Below are positions 11,884-23,423 of a stretch of DNA of 64,000 nt, piece after piece. Positions within the stretch are counted from its first letter, which is position 1; each line of letters begins with the position of its first letter. The stretch is from Paramacrobiotus metropolitanus (taxonomy: Eukaryota > Tardigrada > Eutardigrada > Parachela > Macrobiotidae): assembly GCF_019649055.1 (NCBI RefSeq), contig NW_026570242.1, positions 992,001 to 1,056,000 of the forward strand, written 5' to 3'. The notes beneath the pieces were generated by a model. The model did not search any database and was not told the DNA's origin. It saw only the letters and a list, made by a program, of their open reading frames with translations. Position numbers and translations under genes: made by a program.

Positions 11884-12475
11884 TGAGCCGCATTCATGTG
11901 CAAAGTGTCACAAGCCAGTTGATGCTTATGGCCACCACGGCTTATCGTGTTCCTTTTCTGCTGGGAGACAACCGCGTCACGGCGGCTTGAACAGCATCAT
12001 TTGTAGAGCACTGGTATCAGCCGGTGTCCCTGCTAAACTGGAGCCCTGGGGAACATCCCACACCTCGGATCGTCGCCCAGATGGGTGCACAACCTTCGCC
12101 TGGAAACGTGGCATGTGCTTGGCGTGGGACGTCACCTGTGTTGATACCGTCGCCCTATCACACTTGAAATCAACGTCAGCTACAGCTGGATCCGGCGCAG
12201 CGCAGGCTGAGGATAAAAAAGTGCGACTGTACTGGTATCTGGTGGGAAGATACCTCTTCGCGCCAGTAGCTTTCGAAACCCTTGGACCTTGGGGAAAGTC
12301 GGCTACCGCCTTGGTAAAAGAAATCGGGAAGCGAATTCAGATGCATTCGGGTGAACCTCGTTCCCATGAGTTTCTGCGGCAGCGATTATCACTGGAAATT
12401 CAGCGAGGCAACGCCGCTTGTGTACTCGGAACTATGGAAGGAGCGGCAGCATTAAATGAGGTTTTGTTGTTCTAA
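11884..12475 (+). mobile_element. 3' fragment of non-LTR retrotransposon (endonuclease domain)
   Basis: An open frame on the + strand runs from about 11884 to the stop at 12475. It encodes the C-terminal domain of the same family as the longer copy at 12678-14657. A zinc knuckle is visible (CAKC, then HGLSC), followed by RPDG and LAWDVTCVDT, which together mark the restriction-like endonuclease of R2/NeSL-type elements. The reverse transcriptase part is absent, so this is a 5'-truncated insertion. The two copies differ at many residues, for example LVSAGVPAKLEPWG versus LVSAGIPARTEPRG, so they are separate insertions and not a recent duplication. An AATAAA lies near 12512. Confidence 0.82.
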
Positions 12476-12677
12476 TTAATTGTTCATGATCTATTATGTA
12501 CCCGCATTTTATGGAATAAATGGCGTCATCAAAGTCTTACTTATATGAAAACATTGCGAGCACTAATCTTTACAGCCGAAAAACAGGCATAAACATAAAA
12601 CATTTTAACGCGATCTCGTATAAAGTAATTTTTTTTTTGTAATTTAATTTCCAATAAAGCGATAACAATATCAAGAT

Positions 12678-14657
12678 TCAGTTACACTTAAACAAAACAG
12701 CATTTTCCACGGTACCCATAACAGAAGCGGCATTTCCTCTTTGAATAGCTAAAGAAATGTTCTGCTTTAAAAACTCATGGCTGCGAATCTCGCCTGTTTG
12801 TAATTCAACCCTCTTTCCGACTTCTTTAACCAGTTTCTTGGCTGATGAACCAAAACTACCAAAGGTTTCGAATCCAACAGCAGCAAACTCGTATCGTCCT
12901 GACAGGAAGCTGTATTTGTGTACTTTTTCGGCTTCTGCCTGGTCGGCTGCCGCTCTGGCCTGTAAACTGGTGTGATCCAAATAAGAGCGCGCGACGGTGT
13001 CCACACAGGTCACATCCCAGGCTAAACACAGCCCTCTCGTCCAGGGGAAAGTAGTGATTCCGTCTGGGCGTGTGTCGTTTTCGTGGTGCATGCCTCTAGG
13101 TTCCGTTCGTGCCGGGATGCCTGCCGAAACCAGAGCTCGTCGCAAAATATCGTTTATGCAGTCGTGTCGTGCCCGTCTTCCAGCAGAGAATTTGCAACTC
13201 AACCCGTGAAGGCCATCGGCGTTAACTTCGGCACCGCAGTTGCACTGGTGTTTGGAAGACGCAGGTGCGCCAAGTCGAATAGCAACGGCGATGCGGAAGG
13301 ATTCGTCGTCCAATAAGTTTCCAATTGAGGAAGAGGGAAGAGCGTGTGTCCAAACACCTGATTCCGGTGTTGAAGTCGCCAATAAACGTGCTTTGTTGGT
13401 GGCGTCAGTTGCCTCGTATAACAAAGTCGCCTGCTCAGCTGAACAGTACGGTGTGTCCCATGCGCGTTGTAAATGTCTGCTTTCGAGCAGAGGCGGGGAT
13501 GCATCATCACAGAGATAACTCCAAAGTGCAATGTGGTCATCAGCGTCAACTTCACTTGAGTGCGGCAGTAGTTTGGAAACCAGGCTCCGGGTAGCGTGAA
13601 TCGAGGCCAAATAGGCCGGCAATGCTAATTCATCTACCCGTCGGATACCAAGTCCACCGCACCGCACAGGCAATGAAGCTTGACGCCAAGCAGGCGGATC
13701 CATACGGACATTGCAAATTGACTGTAACGACTCCCTCAGAACTTCGTCGAACTCGATAAGGCTATCTCTGGCTTCAAAAGATGGACAACATCGTAGCAAA
13801 TGGATAACCTTCGGTGCGCTAAGACTGCATTTCAGAAGGAAATAGGCTTGGTGTTTTGGTAGCAGCTCGAGACGGTTGGCTATCAAGCGCATTACTTCGG
13901 TTTTCTGCTGTATCGCTGACTTGATTCCGTCCTTCAGCAGTGGAGCGCCAAGTAAGCACAAATTTTCTTCTACGGCGACGGTGACTGTTGGGAACCGATT
14001 CAGAAAAGTGCTAATTGCTGCGTCTTGATCTTCGGCGGTGCCTCCGCTCACGAAGATTTCACACTTCGACATGTTGACGCTTAGTCCGACTGCGTATGCG
14101 GCGTCGATGACCGTCTGAAAATCCTCTGCAACTGTCTCAACAGACCCGCCCATTGTACCGTCGTCGAGGAACCAAGCGTTGAACTTGGACTTGAGCGCAG
14201 ACGTAATTGGCAGTATTCCCAAGGAGAACAAAAGCGGGCCAAGTGGATCACCTTGGTGGACACCACACTGTGAAGAGGGGATTTCATCATCAATGTACAG
14301 ATCAGTATAGTAGCCGTAGCAAGCGTGCAAATAGTCAGCATATTCCGGAAGATGAACACTGGCAACTTCCATTATAGTAGCGCGGGATATGCAATTAAAG
14401 GCATTCTTCAGGTCAATTTTCAAAAGTACTTTTACGCTGCTCCGATCGCTACTTATAAATTCTCGCGCCGAATGGACAATGGCTTCTGATCCCCCTTTGA
14501 CACCGAAGCCGAGCTGACTTGGCTGTAGCGCTGCCGTCGTGCGCACTTTTACGCGACTACAGATGACTTTTGCAGCCAGCCGCCTCAGGGTGTTGCCAAC
14601 AGCAATAGGGCGCAATCCGCCATCTTTTTTCATAAAGTAATTGAATATCTTATACAA
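12678..14657 (-). mobile_element. Non-LTR retrotransposon, reverse transcriptase plus endonuclease ORF
   Basis: One intact frame of 659 residues on the minus strand. Reverse transcriptase motifs appear in order: KKDGGLRPIAVG (motif 1), GFGVKGGSEAI, IDLKNAF (motif A Asp near residue 82), HQGDPLGPLLFSL (motif B), AWFLDDGT (motif C, residues 163-166), a GLSVNMSKCEIF motif D and a CLLGAPLL motif E. The C-terminus has CNCG...HGLSC and RPDG...WDVTCVDT, a restriction-like endonuclease with its zinc knuckle, as in R2/NeSL/CRE-type elements that use target-primed reverse transcription. The ORF starts abruptly at reverse transcriptase motif 1, and no N-terminal zinc-finger or Myb region is seen upstream, so the copy is 5'-truncated, the usual fate of LINE insertions. 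It has no internal stop, which suggests a fairly young insertion. It is convergent with the fragment at 11884-12475. Confidence 0.9.
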
Positions 14658-15036
14658 ATTTGTACATTATACATTGCTGGTCCATGCGGTATGCGAATTT
14701 AAAACGATGGGGCAGAGAAAATAGCGATATTCACTAGTACGATACGTAAGTCGGTATGTACATACGACCTTTTGGCAATGACCGCTCGTCATAACTTGCT
14801 TTATGTACTGTAGCTGTATACCGATTATGCTAAACAGAAGAGGAGGAGAAAGGGATATGATAGGTTATTAGGTATACTGTATACATGCTTTGTCTTCTGG
14901 TAAAGGAGATGCTGATGGCTGTAACTAGTGTGTCGAAATCGAATACAACCATTAGGAGAACTATATACGGCAAATCTTGACACTGGAAATCAGCTTGCTA
15001 TAAAACTGATGACCCGGACGAAGTCCATCTCCATTA
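14658..15036. other. Spacer upstream of the truncated retrotransposon
   Basis: No gene or missing retrotransposon 5' part was detected. The sequence is AT-rich. Confidence 0.4.
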
Positions 15037-15715
15037 ATTATGTGAATACTAATTATCTAATTATCTAATACTAATTATCTATGCAGGATTTCGCCCCTCT
15101 ACTTCCCGGTGATCTCAGCTTCTAATCACTCGATTTTGCTGATTTAAAGTGCAACAGAATCTTTAGACTACGGGGAGTGTTTCTGGGCTGTTGGCGCTTT
15201 GTCAACTTTATTTTGTTACGCCCAGTGGTCACTCAAACACGTGTTACCATGGATGCCTTAGGGCTAACATGGGCTGCTTTGTAACCACGGGCATAGTGGT
15301 GCGCTGCAAAAGGCGCTGCAAAATGACAGGGACACAGTAGTTGCGACCACTGTGCTTCCGGTTACTGCTCAGAGAACACGTCCCTAACCTAAAGTTAAAA
15401 ACTGCATTAAGAATTTCAACGACATGGTTCTACCAATATTGAATACACCAACCCGAAGCCCCAGTGGGATCTCTAAAATGGATGCAAGCGGAGAAACCTA
15501 GCAGCAAACGTAACACCGAAAGTCCTTGTAACAGGCCAAATTTCATAAATGACTACTCTAATGTTCCCATTGCTCTTGCTGAATTCGAATTTAATACAAT
15601 ATTTTTATTCTGACAAAGTTGCACTACAATGCATGTGAAAAGTTCACACGAATTAAATTTACCACTAATCGTGAGCCTATATTCATCCGTGAGCTCGGCT
15701 TGTATTCATATAACC
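15037..15715. repeat. Non-autonomous element, GGTTATATGAATAC family, full-length copy
   Basis: It opens with TTATGTGAATAC and closes with GTATTCATATAACC, which form short terminal inverted repeats. The body shares landmarks with the cluster at 29.7-37.3 kb: GATCTCAGCTTCT, GTGGTCACTCAAA, TTACCATGGATGCC, ACCACGGGCA, and near its end ATTCATCCGTG. It has no coding capacity. This isolated copy defines both ends of the family, because copies in the cluster abut other repeats at their 3' ends. Confidence 0.7.
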
Positions 15716-16324
15716 ATCGGCTGGCTTCGACTCCCCGTTTGACAGGAGAGAAGGCCGAAGGTTTTTCTGCAGCATACAACCTAGACATTTCTGGGTTAAG
15801 GTCACGCCTTTTTGAGGTACAGTAACTTTCAATGCCGTAGCAGTTGGATATTGTGGCAGGAATATGTGCGAGCAAAATATATGTGCGAGTATTTCAGTGG
15901 GAATACCAAATTTTCGATGTAAGCATCTGCTATCCCATACCAAGGATTGGAAAAAACGCTTAGCAAACGGAGCGCATGCAGTTATTATGTAATATTATTG
16001 TTATTAAGTTCGTATGAATCATTCTTTCAACCATTTGACAAAGACAATATGCATTATACATGAAAGTCTAACATTGTGTTGCCGATCGAGTACGACACGC
16101 TAACTACCTAATCTACTTAATTTACTAACAACAAAAAAACTGTTGTTTTTGTTTGTTGCATAAATATACAGCGTATACTAATAACTGACTTTAATAGTAA
16201 TAAGTGCCTAGAGCCGCCTCTGTTGTTGTTTAGCAACCTCTTGATCTTTTTGGAGAGTTGACCCTTTTAATTACAGCAACTGCCAAAGGTTTTTCAAATC
16301 TCCATAGTACCCAGGGTTTTCAAA
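15716..16324. other. Upstream region of the AT-hook gene
   Basis: No exon seen. Contains a GTTGTTTTTGTTTGTTG low-complexity run near 16143. May include the promoter of the gene starting at 16325. Confidence 0.4.
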
Positions 16325-17522
16325 ATGGCGCATGCAGATAATAATGATAAAATCAACCCTTTCTTTTCTTGCTCAAGTATGTATGGTAACAAATCGTCAA
16401 TATTAGCAGTCACCATAATAAGAACATTTACCGCTCGTGTGACCTTATCAAGCGTGCATTCTTTGTGCCGTTCTCATCATGCATCCGAATGATCCGATAA
16501 GTAACTTTGCTATGTTTCAGAAGGATCTGCTGAATGCTATCCGGAGCTCTTCAAGCTTTACTCACAGTCCCAGCAGACCAGTGCCAGTAATTCGTACAAT
16601 TCCAACAAACTTTTCTTTCAGTCCACCCTTTTGCCTAAGGCTCATGAAACTCCTGTAAAAAAACGCGGCCGCCCACGCAAGCATCCACTGCTTGTTGATC
16701 AAGACAAATGCCCGAAAGGTTCGGAACGTGAAATCTAGAAATCTGTAAGATTCACTATGGCTATGTTTCAGTTTCAGATTGGCAGAATCCTGGCAGCTGC
16801 CTGCACGTTGGATATGCCAACTGTGCAGAAATTTCAACATTGGGCGGTGGTAAATGTGACAACTCGCCTAACGTGAACACTCCCTCTTCTGCGTCTGCGG
16901 CATCGTCAGTTACAAGTGGTGAAATTTGCAATGGCCTGCAGGAAGGAGTTAAGCGTAATTACCAACGGCGGACTTCGACACCCAAAATTCCAAAACCGAC
17001 TCCTCGAAGTGTTGTCAATATACACGCTATGTTAATGGACGCGCTGTGCTCTTATACGATCAAGCGGTAATCCGTTATTTTCCTAATTCAAGTGTTATCC
17101 AGTCAAGCCGTTAATATGCCTGGGAAACGACAAGACGAATAATATTCAGTTGCATGTCAATCTAGTCCTTGTTTTCCTGTTTGTACATATCCTGTAATTT
17201 TGTAGCCGCTCATCCTTACTTTGCGCTCAACTGAATTTTTAGTGCTCACATTCCACGAGAAATCAAAGAGCTCACCCGGAAGAAGCGTCCATGTGTGGCC
17301 GATATGACAGCGATTCTCGGCTATCAAGAGCAGATGAATATCCTTCTGCGGTCTGAATATTATTTCTTGCAAAAGATAGAAGAGGAATATGGTTCAGTCA
17401 CACCGTGCTACGATAACAGCGTAGGAATTCCGTTGCACTCCACAAGTAATTCTGCTCTCGAGTTAGATAGCCTTATTGTGGCTTCTGAGAAAGCGCTTAG
17501 AGAGTTTCCTGTGGAGACATGA
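16325..17522 (+). CDS. AT-hook nuclear protein
   Basis: Four exons, 16325-16376, 16521-16718, 16778-17066 and 17243-17522, join with matching phases to give 272 residues. The N-terminus is MAHADNNDKINPFF. An AT-hook, KKRGRPRKH, lies at residues 64-72 and predicts minor-groove DNA binding and nuclear location. Ser/Thr/Pro-rich low-complexity segments follow (NTPSSASAASSVTS; RRTSTPKIPKPTPRS). The last exon encodes a predicted helix, MTAILGYQEQMNILLRSEYYFLQKIEEEY in part, that could be a dimerisation or partner-binding region. No catalytic domain is seen. AAATAAAA-type polyadenylation signals occur near 17700 and 17728. I cannot name an orthologue; a chromatin-associated or transcription-related role is inference from the AT-hook. 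Confidence 0.8.
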
Positions 17523-17868
17523 TCGTCAAATTAACGATTCTAAAGTTTCTTGAAGTACTTATCCCTGTATCATATTATCTCGTATGCAAACGAATTCCAT
17601 AAGTATGGAGTGGCAAAGGGTCAAGCACTTGGTTCAGATTTATCAGAACTATGAAAAATAACTATGAACTAACAACTTTGTTGTCCCTGTACCTAAAATG
17701 AAATAAAATGGATACTGTTTCAAGGAAATAAAGGTCAAGTGACCATGTAAAAATTTGTCGTTGTTACGAAACAGACTGCATGAATTAGGGACATCGACAG
17801 TAGCATCATTAAAAGATAGGTCAAACATATCCGTTATTGCAGTAATTATTATGTATTAACCAACATCC
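17523..17868. other. Short intergenic region, AT-hook to NYN gene
   Basis: Holds likely polyadenylation signals of the upstream gene near 17700-17730. Nothing else recognised. Confidence 0.5.
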
Positions 17869-19013
17869 ATGCAGACTGTTCGATCAACGTCTGCCAAAAT
17901 ATCGGGCTTTTGTACTATACTGCCCACAAAAAATATGTCTGTAGTATTTTCTACTCGTTTATACACAACTACAAAATGCGTGGCCACTGGATCCCATGTG
18001 AAACCTCAAAATCCGGTTAAAAAAGTTTTAAAGAGTGGAGTATTCTGGGACATTGAGAACATACCGGTGAAAAAATCCATTGCCGCTAAACGTATACCGG
18101 AGATTAAGCAAGCATTAACGAATTTCATAACCCAAGTCAATCATTATGACGAAGAAAATCCACCGAAAAAAGAGATCGAAAAGTTTCTGGCCGTCGCGAG
18201 ACAGCAGGGCGAAAATCAATTTCCTACGACATCTGATCTGGTGAAACGCACACTTGTGGAACACGAGGTCAGCCTTGCGAACAAACCACAAACGCACTAC
18301 AGAATGAATGTAGCGGATGCACATGCTAATATGCAGTATTTTTGCATTTTTAGTAGATTGAACTCCTTGATCTTCCATACTGCAACGATCCGGATTATTG
18401 TGATGATGCAATTTATCACAGTGTGTTGTACTTCACGCGCGACTACGACAAGTGCGTCGTAGTGGCCCTGACGGGCGATGTCGGCCTGGTACGCCGCATT
18501 AACAACATCAACCGGGATTTTGACCTTATCGTGGTCATGCAGCGAGCCGGAAAGAAAACCAGCACTATGCAGAAGCACTGCGACAAAATCAAGCAGACAA
18601 ACGAACGCGGCCGTCAACAAGCGGTCTACTTTATTGACGAGGTGATCAGGAAGTGTATTGCCGGATGCGTCCCGCTAACGTTTTCGCAGTTGCTGCGCCT
18701 AAACAACTCAAGGACCAACGTTTTTGACGAACCATACTTAGACGAGAACCACTTCAGACTTTTGTTTTCCGAGCGTTGTGAAGAAACATCAGATAGCTCG
18801 ACAGATTTGGAATGGGCACCTTTCTCTGCAAACGGTAAAAACGGTTTTTTGGTAATTGTACGTCAGTTAATGTCCGGAGTCCATAAAGACCTTTATTGCA
18901 GTATTAGAGAAGTTGCGGCACCACTTCAGACTGATGAAAGCAGCTATCTCACAATGCTCAAACCGAATCAGGAAAGCGTTCTGCATGCCAGAGCAAACTT
19001 CAGTCACCGTTAG
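17869..19013 (+). CDS. NYN-domain putative ribonuclease
   Basis: Two exons, 17869-18309 and 18357-19013, are separated by a 47-nt intron that resolves the apparent frameshift and give 365 residues. The NYN core begins at about residue 56 with GVFWDIENIPV, the standard first acidic strand of PIN-like NYN nucleases. It continues through DPDYCDDAIYHSVLYF and DKCVVVALTGDVGLVRRIN, the equivalent of the conserved GDxDF strand, here with GDVGL in place of GDSDF. MARF1/limkain-type NYN proteins use these aspartates for metal-dependent RNA cleavage. The changed GDVGL motif may alter activity. The first 40 residues are rich in Ser, Thr, Lys and Arg with few acidic residues (STRLYTTTKCV), compatible with a mitochondrial presequence but not proof of one. 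No RNA-binding LOTUS or RRM domain is evident. Confidence 0.8.
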
Positions 19014-19760
19014 CGGTTGAAGGGAAACTCAGTGACTCAGAACTGTCACACTTAATTGTGGCAGGGATTGAATAATTAAGAATGAAACTGAAAGGTCGTC
19101 AAATAGCAATGATTAGCTACCATTCCAAAGCTAATCCATACAAACAAGGCTGTAGTAGTGGGCTGCAAAATACCTATGGTGGGCTGCAGGCCCACTACAT
19201 ACATATGTTCCCGACTTCCTGTTTGTATTCAGTGCAAGCAGTTCTTCATACTGTTAAGTATTGCATTGACATCTTGTATGCGGTGCGTACGATGCTGCAG
19301 TGATGCAGATTAAGTAAAGCATTACTTTTAAGAGAGCTGGACGTATATAGCTGGACATAACATTTTTTATATGGTCACAAAAACCTATAATTAGTTGTTA
19401 TTGTGGGTATATCCGGATGTGCGTGCCCACTTCGAGATGATAAAAACAAGTTCTTACATTTTCCTTATTAGAATATTATTTAACCAGAATTTTAAAAATT
19501 AATGTCCTGATCGTTGTACCAGTGCTGGCAGTACATACACGTACACTCTAATCAGAATTTCTGGTTGCAGACTGCGAATTGTGCCTCGACCAAGAGTGAT
19601 ATTGAATAACTGCCTAAGCAGTTAAAAAACTGATACACGCGTAGAAATAGTAGAATTACGACAGACGTTCTCTAGAATCTGGTAGGCACTTATTTTACGA
19701 TTATCGAATTTTACGTATCATTCGGCTGATTCGAAAAAAAAGTACAACAATACCAGGGCT
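19014..19760. other. Intergenic, NYN gene to BTB locus
   Basis: No conserved exon. A short direct/inverted motif (GTGGGCTGCA ... GCAGGCCCAC) lies near 19158-19197. Two convergent transcription units end on either side. Confidence 0.4.
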
Positions 19761-20102
19761 TCAAGGAGATTCGCGATCGTAATTATCGAAGGAAGTGCTT
19801 ACATTTCTGGTAGGATTGACACGATCGTAAACGGCGGTTAGTACTGAAAAGCAGAGATTCTGAGCCCTTGCCCAGTTTCGCCACAACAAACTGATACCAC
19901 CCGTGCTGCCGGCTGGGCTGTGTTGAGAATCATTTGTCTCGACGCCACAAACAGAAGAATCCTGTGAGGGCGACGTGCTAATACTGAGAGATACATCACT
20001 ATCACTTTCACGAACAGCGCGATTGCGGACGGCATTCCTTCGATCCTCTTCTTCCTTGAGACGCTTAAACGCATTGACGCTTTCGAGGAGGCTGCTGAAC
20101 AT
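19761..20102 (-). CDS. Ser/Asp-rich small ORF downstream of BTB gene
   Basis: An open frame of 113 residues starting MFSSLLESVNAFKRLKEEEDRR, with a helical charged start and a Ser/Asp-rich stretch (ESDSDVSLSISTSPSQDSS). Composition looks protein-like. It could be a separate small gene or the last exons of the BTB gene. A good splice donor (GTAAGC) lies near 19807, so the printed C-terminus may be intron readthrough. The intron phase needed to fuse it to the BTB reading frame is awkward, which favours a separate unit. Function unknown. Confidence 0.45.
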   Translation of the reverse strand: MFSSLLESVNAFKRLKEEEDRRNAVRNRAVRESDSDVSLSISTSPSQDSSVCGVETNDSQHSPAGSTGGISLLWRNWARAQNLCFSVLTAVYDRVNPTRNVSTSFDNYDRESP

Positions 20103-20151
20103 CGGGATCCTCGTCGCTCCACAAAATGTCCTAAATTACCACGTATCAGGT

Positions 20152-22825
20152 TTATTTCACAAAACGAATGGTAGCTGATATTCGCACAGAACTTGAGAAA
20201 CCATGTTCGCCGGTATTACCAACCTTGATGCCTTTTGCGTACCCCAGACTGAATCGTGGTTCCTTCTCGAGAAATTCCGTCCAAGCATTAATCTCTTGGC
20301 GATTCCATACACCCAGTCGTTCATGACTGACAAAGTGCAGCACCAACAGAAGCTTCTTCAAGCTTAGAGCTACAGCTAATTCCGCCAAGCTTACTACTTC
20401 GGACGGCGTGCGAAGCTGCAGAGCTGTACGGATCAGGAAGAATTCTGCTCTTCCAACCAATTCGGGCACCTGACGAAACATTCCTGTTTAAATTTTCAGA
20501 GGCGACTTTACTGCAAGATGAATATAACGGCTTACCTGTAACATGTCCGCTAAAATCGCTACATCTGCGGCGCATTTGTCCAAGTCCGGTGTTGCTTTAA
20601 GGTAGCAGAAAACCAGAAAGGTCTTGACTGCTTCAGGACTAATGTTGAGGAACTCGTAGGGTGTTTCGTCATTTGACTTATCGGTTTCCCCATGATTAAA
20701 CAGCGCGCGAAACACCGGTGATGTGCGGTTTAACGCAGATTTGTCGACATGGAATAGGTCGCTTCCGGTTTTAACGGAATAGTTTCCTGTTAGGGGATCC
20801 GTGAAAAGTGTCGTCAGCTGCGTGATGTGGGATAACCCTTCAGTTTTGGGCACCAAAGCATAGCACACCCTTTGTATTGGTCGCTCCAAAAGGTCGGATG
20901 GTCTAGATTTCGCAACCAAAGCGCAGGTAATTGCGGAATGCTGATCTAGTTTGAAAGCGGAACGGATCGTGTTTGCCGTTAAGTTGCGGAAGAACGACAC
21001 ATCATCTTTACGGAACTGCAGAGTAATTGTGGCCTGCTCTGGTGATTTATTCTGCGTACGAGCAGATTCTTTCGGATGGGAATTCTCTTCATCATACAAA
21101 GGAACGTCTGCAATTTCGGCTTCCTGATCTCCAACCCGAAGCACAGCCGAGTGAATTTTACGCGGATAATAACCTAGCGGCCATGTAGAAGCATCACCGT
21201 CGCCGGACTGGGCAGGCTTTTGATTGTCGGGATCTGCGAGTGTAATTTGCAACTGGGCTGTCCATTTTCTCAACGAGTTATCATCGAGCCCTGTCAAAAA
21301 CGAAAACAAAAGTACTAAACTAACATTATCCAGTTATGCCTGACAGCGGACAGCGGAGAACTTCCCCCCGTTATTTTTGTCGCTGCCTAGCTAAGAACGA
21401 GCGGTAATTATTTGGTTCGAAAGGGTTACCAGTCCTGCAGTGGGACAAACGTGCAAAACGTGAAACGTAGTACAAAAAATTAAACCGAAATCGGCTTTGT
21501 CAGCTGCAAATAAATGACTAAACAATCGTATATCATCATTTACACTACAAATACTTTTGTTATTCCCAGCAGTCCAGAATTCGAAATACCATAGACGTAA
21601 AAGCGGCAATCTTGTAAAGAAAGTTAGTGTAGTACATCTGCTAAGAGGACAAAGCCTACGTACAGCTTTCGTGAGAGGGTCAAAATTTATCTAGTAGCTT
21701 ACAATATGCCGATGGAAATGCACACTCTAGTACTCTACCATTGTTAAGATAGTGATGGTGTTCCCATATACTGGTTGCTTCAGAATAATGATATCCTCGT
21801 TCCACGACTACAAATACTGACCATTACGATGCAAAACGAACGCTAACTGGCTGAACCCTGGCAGCTGTCGCTTGCGTGCTTAACAGTTTCTTTTAGGCCA
21901 TTTAAAAAGCATTTAAAACTTATGGTTAGTGACTTCAGACGACAAAATGTAAGCTGCAGATGAACGGTACCGTAAATATTATGTAAGTTCATTACCAGCA
22001 ACCGGCAGCATAATATCAGAATTCGAACAAAACATATAAATAATTATTACAGAATGCAGATTACTGAAAACGGAGGTTTACTGGCCATCAGCGCATCAAG
22101 TTAATAAGAATTTATTTACGGATCTTCAATTTTATCCAAATTTTGTTTTACTTAATATATACAGTTTTCCGAACTTCTAATTTGCTAAATCATTTGGGTT
22201 GTTCGAAGATTTCGAAACAGAACTATGATTTCTGTTGTATCGTTACTGGAAATTCCGATTACTCTACACAATACAAGCGTAGTTCCAAATACACTAACTT
22301 ACACCAGTCGAGAGTAAGCCGGAAGTTTTTTGACAGCCATCCATTTCCATTCCCGGTCATCAGCGCAATAGAATTCTCCTCCGCTAGTTGATACGTATAA
22401 TGCTGCAAATTTGGATCATCCGGAATAGAGGTTACTGTAGTTTGTCCGGTAGCATCGCCACTCATCAGATCGTCCGCGCTCTCGTTTCCCTCGGGCACAG
22501 CAGCCGTTGGATTTTCCGAATGAACAACACGCGATGCTTCTTCGTGACCATCCTTTAATTGCCAGGTAAGTTCAGCTTTTTTCTGGAAGAATCCGCACGA
22601 ATATGAATGCTTGACAATATCTGCCGTGACCTGGTCGAAATTCTGCACTTCACGCAGATACTCGGCTGTTAAGGAATTGACCAGCGGTGTCGTTCCATTT
22701 GGGGTCCGGGTCAACTTGAGATGGTGTGACACTTGGTAGCCATTCGGCGCCAGACCAAGCTTGTCATCATGCAGTAGTCCTGCTGGATACGAGTTTGTTG
22801 AGTACATCATGCGCACCTTGTGCAA
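20152..22825 (-). CDS. BTB/POZ domain protein
   Basis: Three exons on the minus strand, 22825-22303, 21290-20536 and 20469-20152, match in phase and encode 531 residues. The N-terminal 170 residues are polar, with KKAELTWQLKDG weakly resembling a MATH-type strand. The BTB/POZ core sits near residues 355-430: LFHVDKSALNRTSPVFRALF, then EFLNISPEAVKTFLVFCYL and KCAADVAILADMLQVPELV. BTB folds mediate dimerisation and often link substrates to Cullin-3; that role is family knowledge. Downstream helices (TPSEVVSLAELAVALSLKK) look BACK-like. No Kelch or zinc-finger repeats are seen. Intron 1 is about 1 kb, the largest in this gene, and I see no further exon in it. Splice junction 1 gives Trp-Trp, so that exon boundary is less certain. 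Confidence 0.72.
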
Positions 22826-23423
22826 CCACGGTAGAAGGGACGTTCTTTAATGAGTTTCAAGACAGTAATTCTGATATCCACATTTTACGGTTTGCGTAGC
22901 CTGAACGATTGCTGAGCTTTTAAAGCAAACAGACCCAAAAAGAAAGAAGAATACAACATGAACTGGAGTACAACTTAAAAACTTGTCCCTTTTTATTCCA
23001 TAATATGTGCCGCACACTAAGCCTGCTGACTTATTGTTGTTGTAAAGCCATAGATTGTTCTGCAGGTTCAGTGCGGTACCATGGATACTTCCAAATTTCC
23101 AATATATCCGCAAAATTTTAGGCAGCAAGTATAGTAATTTGCTAAGTTTTTGATCCAAACAAATGAACAAGAAGCACTGACCACGCTGAAATAAACCTTA
23201 ATCCGTTCCTATTTCACAAATAACACAAACAACAAACAAACAAAAACTAAAATTGTGATCCTTGACAGAAGACTCCTTGTACAAAATAATTTAAATTAAA
23301 AATGCATCGGCTACTTATTAAGTACTTTCAGTGCAATTCAAGAAAATTTCACATTTCGGGTTGTGCGCAAACGGTTAAACACTGGGAATACTCAAAAGCA
23401 CCATATAGGCATGCTTCTTCCTG
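22826..23423. other. Intergenic, BTB gene to type II membrane gene
   Basis: AT-rich spacer with an A/C low-complexity run (ACAAACAAACAAAAAC) near 23233. No gene seen. Confidence 0.45.

Noticed and set aside
12767-14365. Several frames on both strands inside the reverse transcriptase
   Set aside because: Shadows of the intact 659-residue frame, which has all the RT and endonuclease motifs.
20073-20135. C-terminal exon of the BTB gene ending in a nuclear-signal-like PPRKRQCV
   Set aside because: The frame is short, its donor would be weak, and another frame over the same bases has far better coding character.
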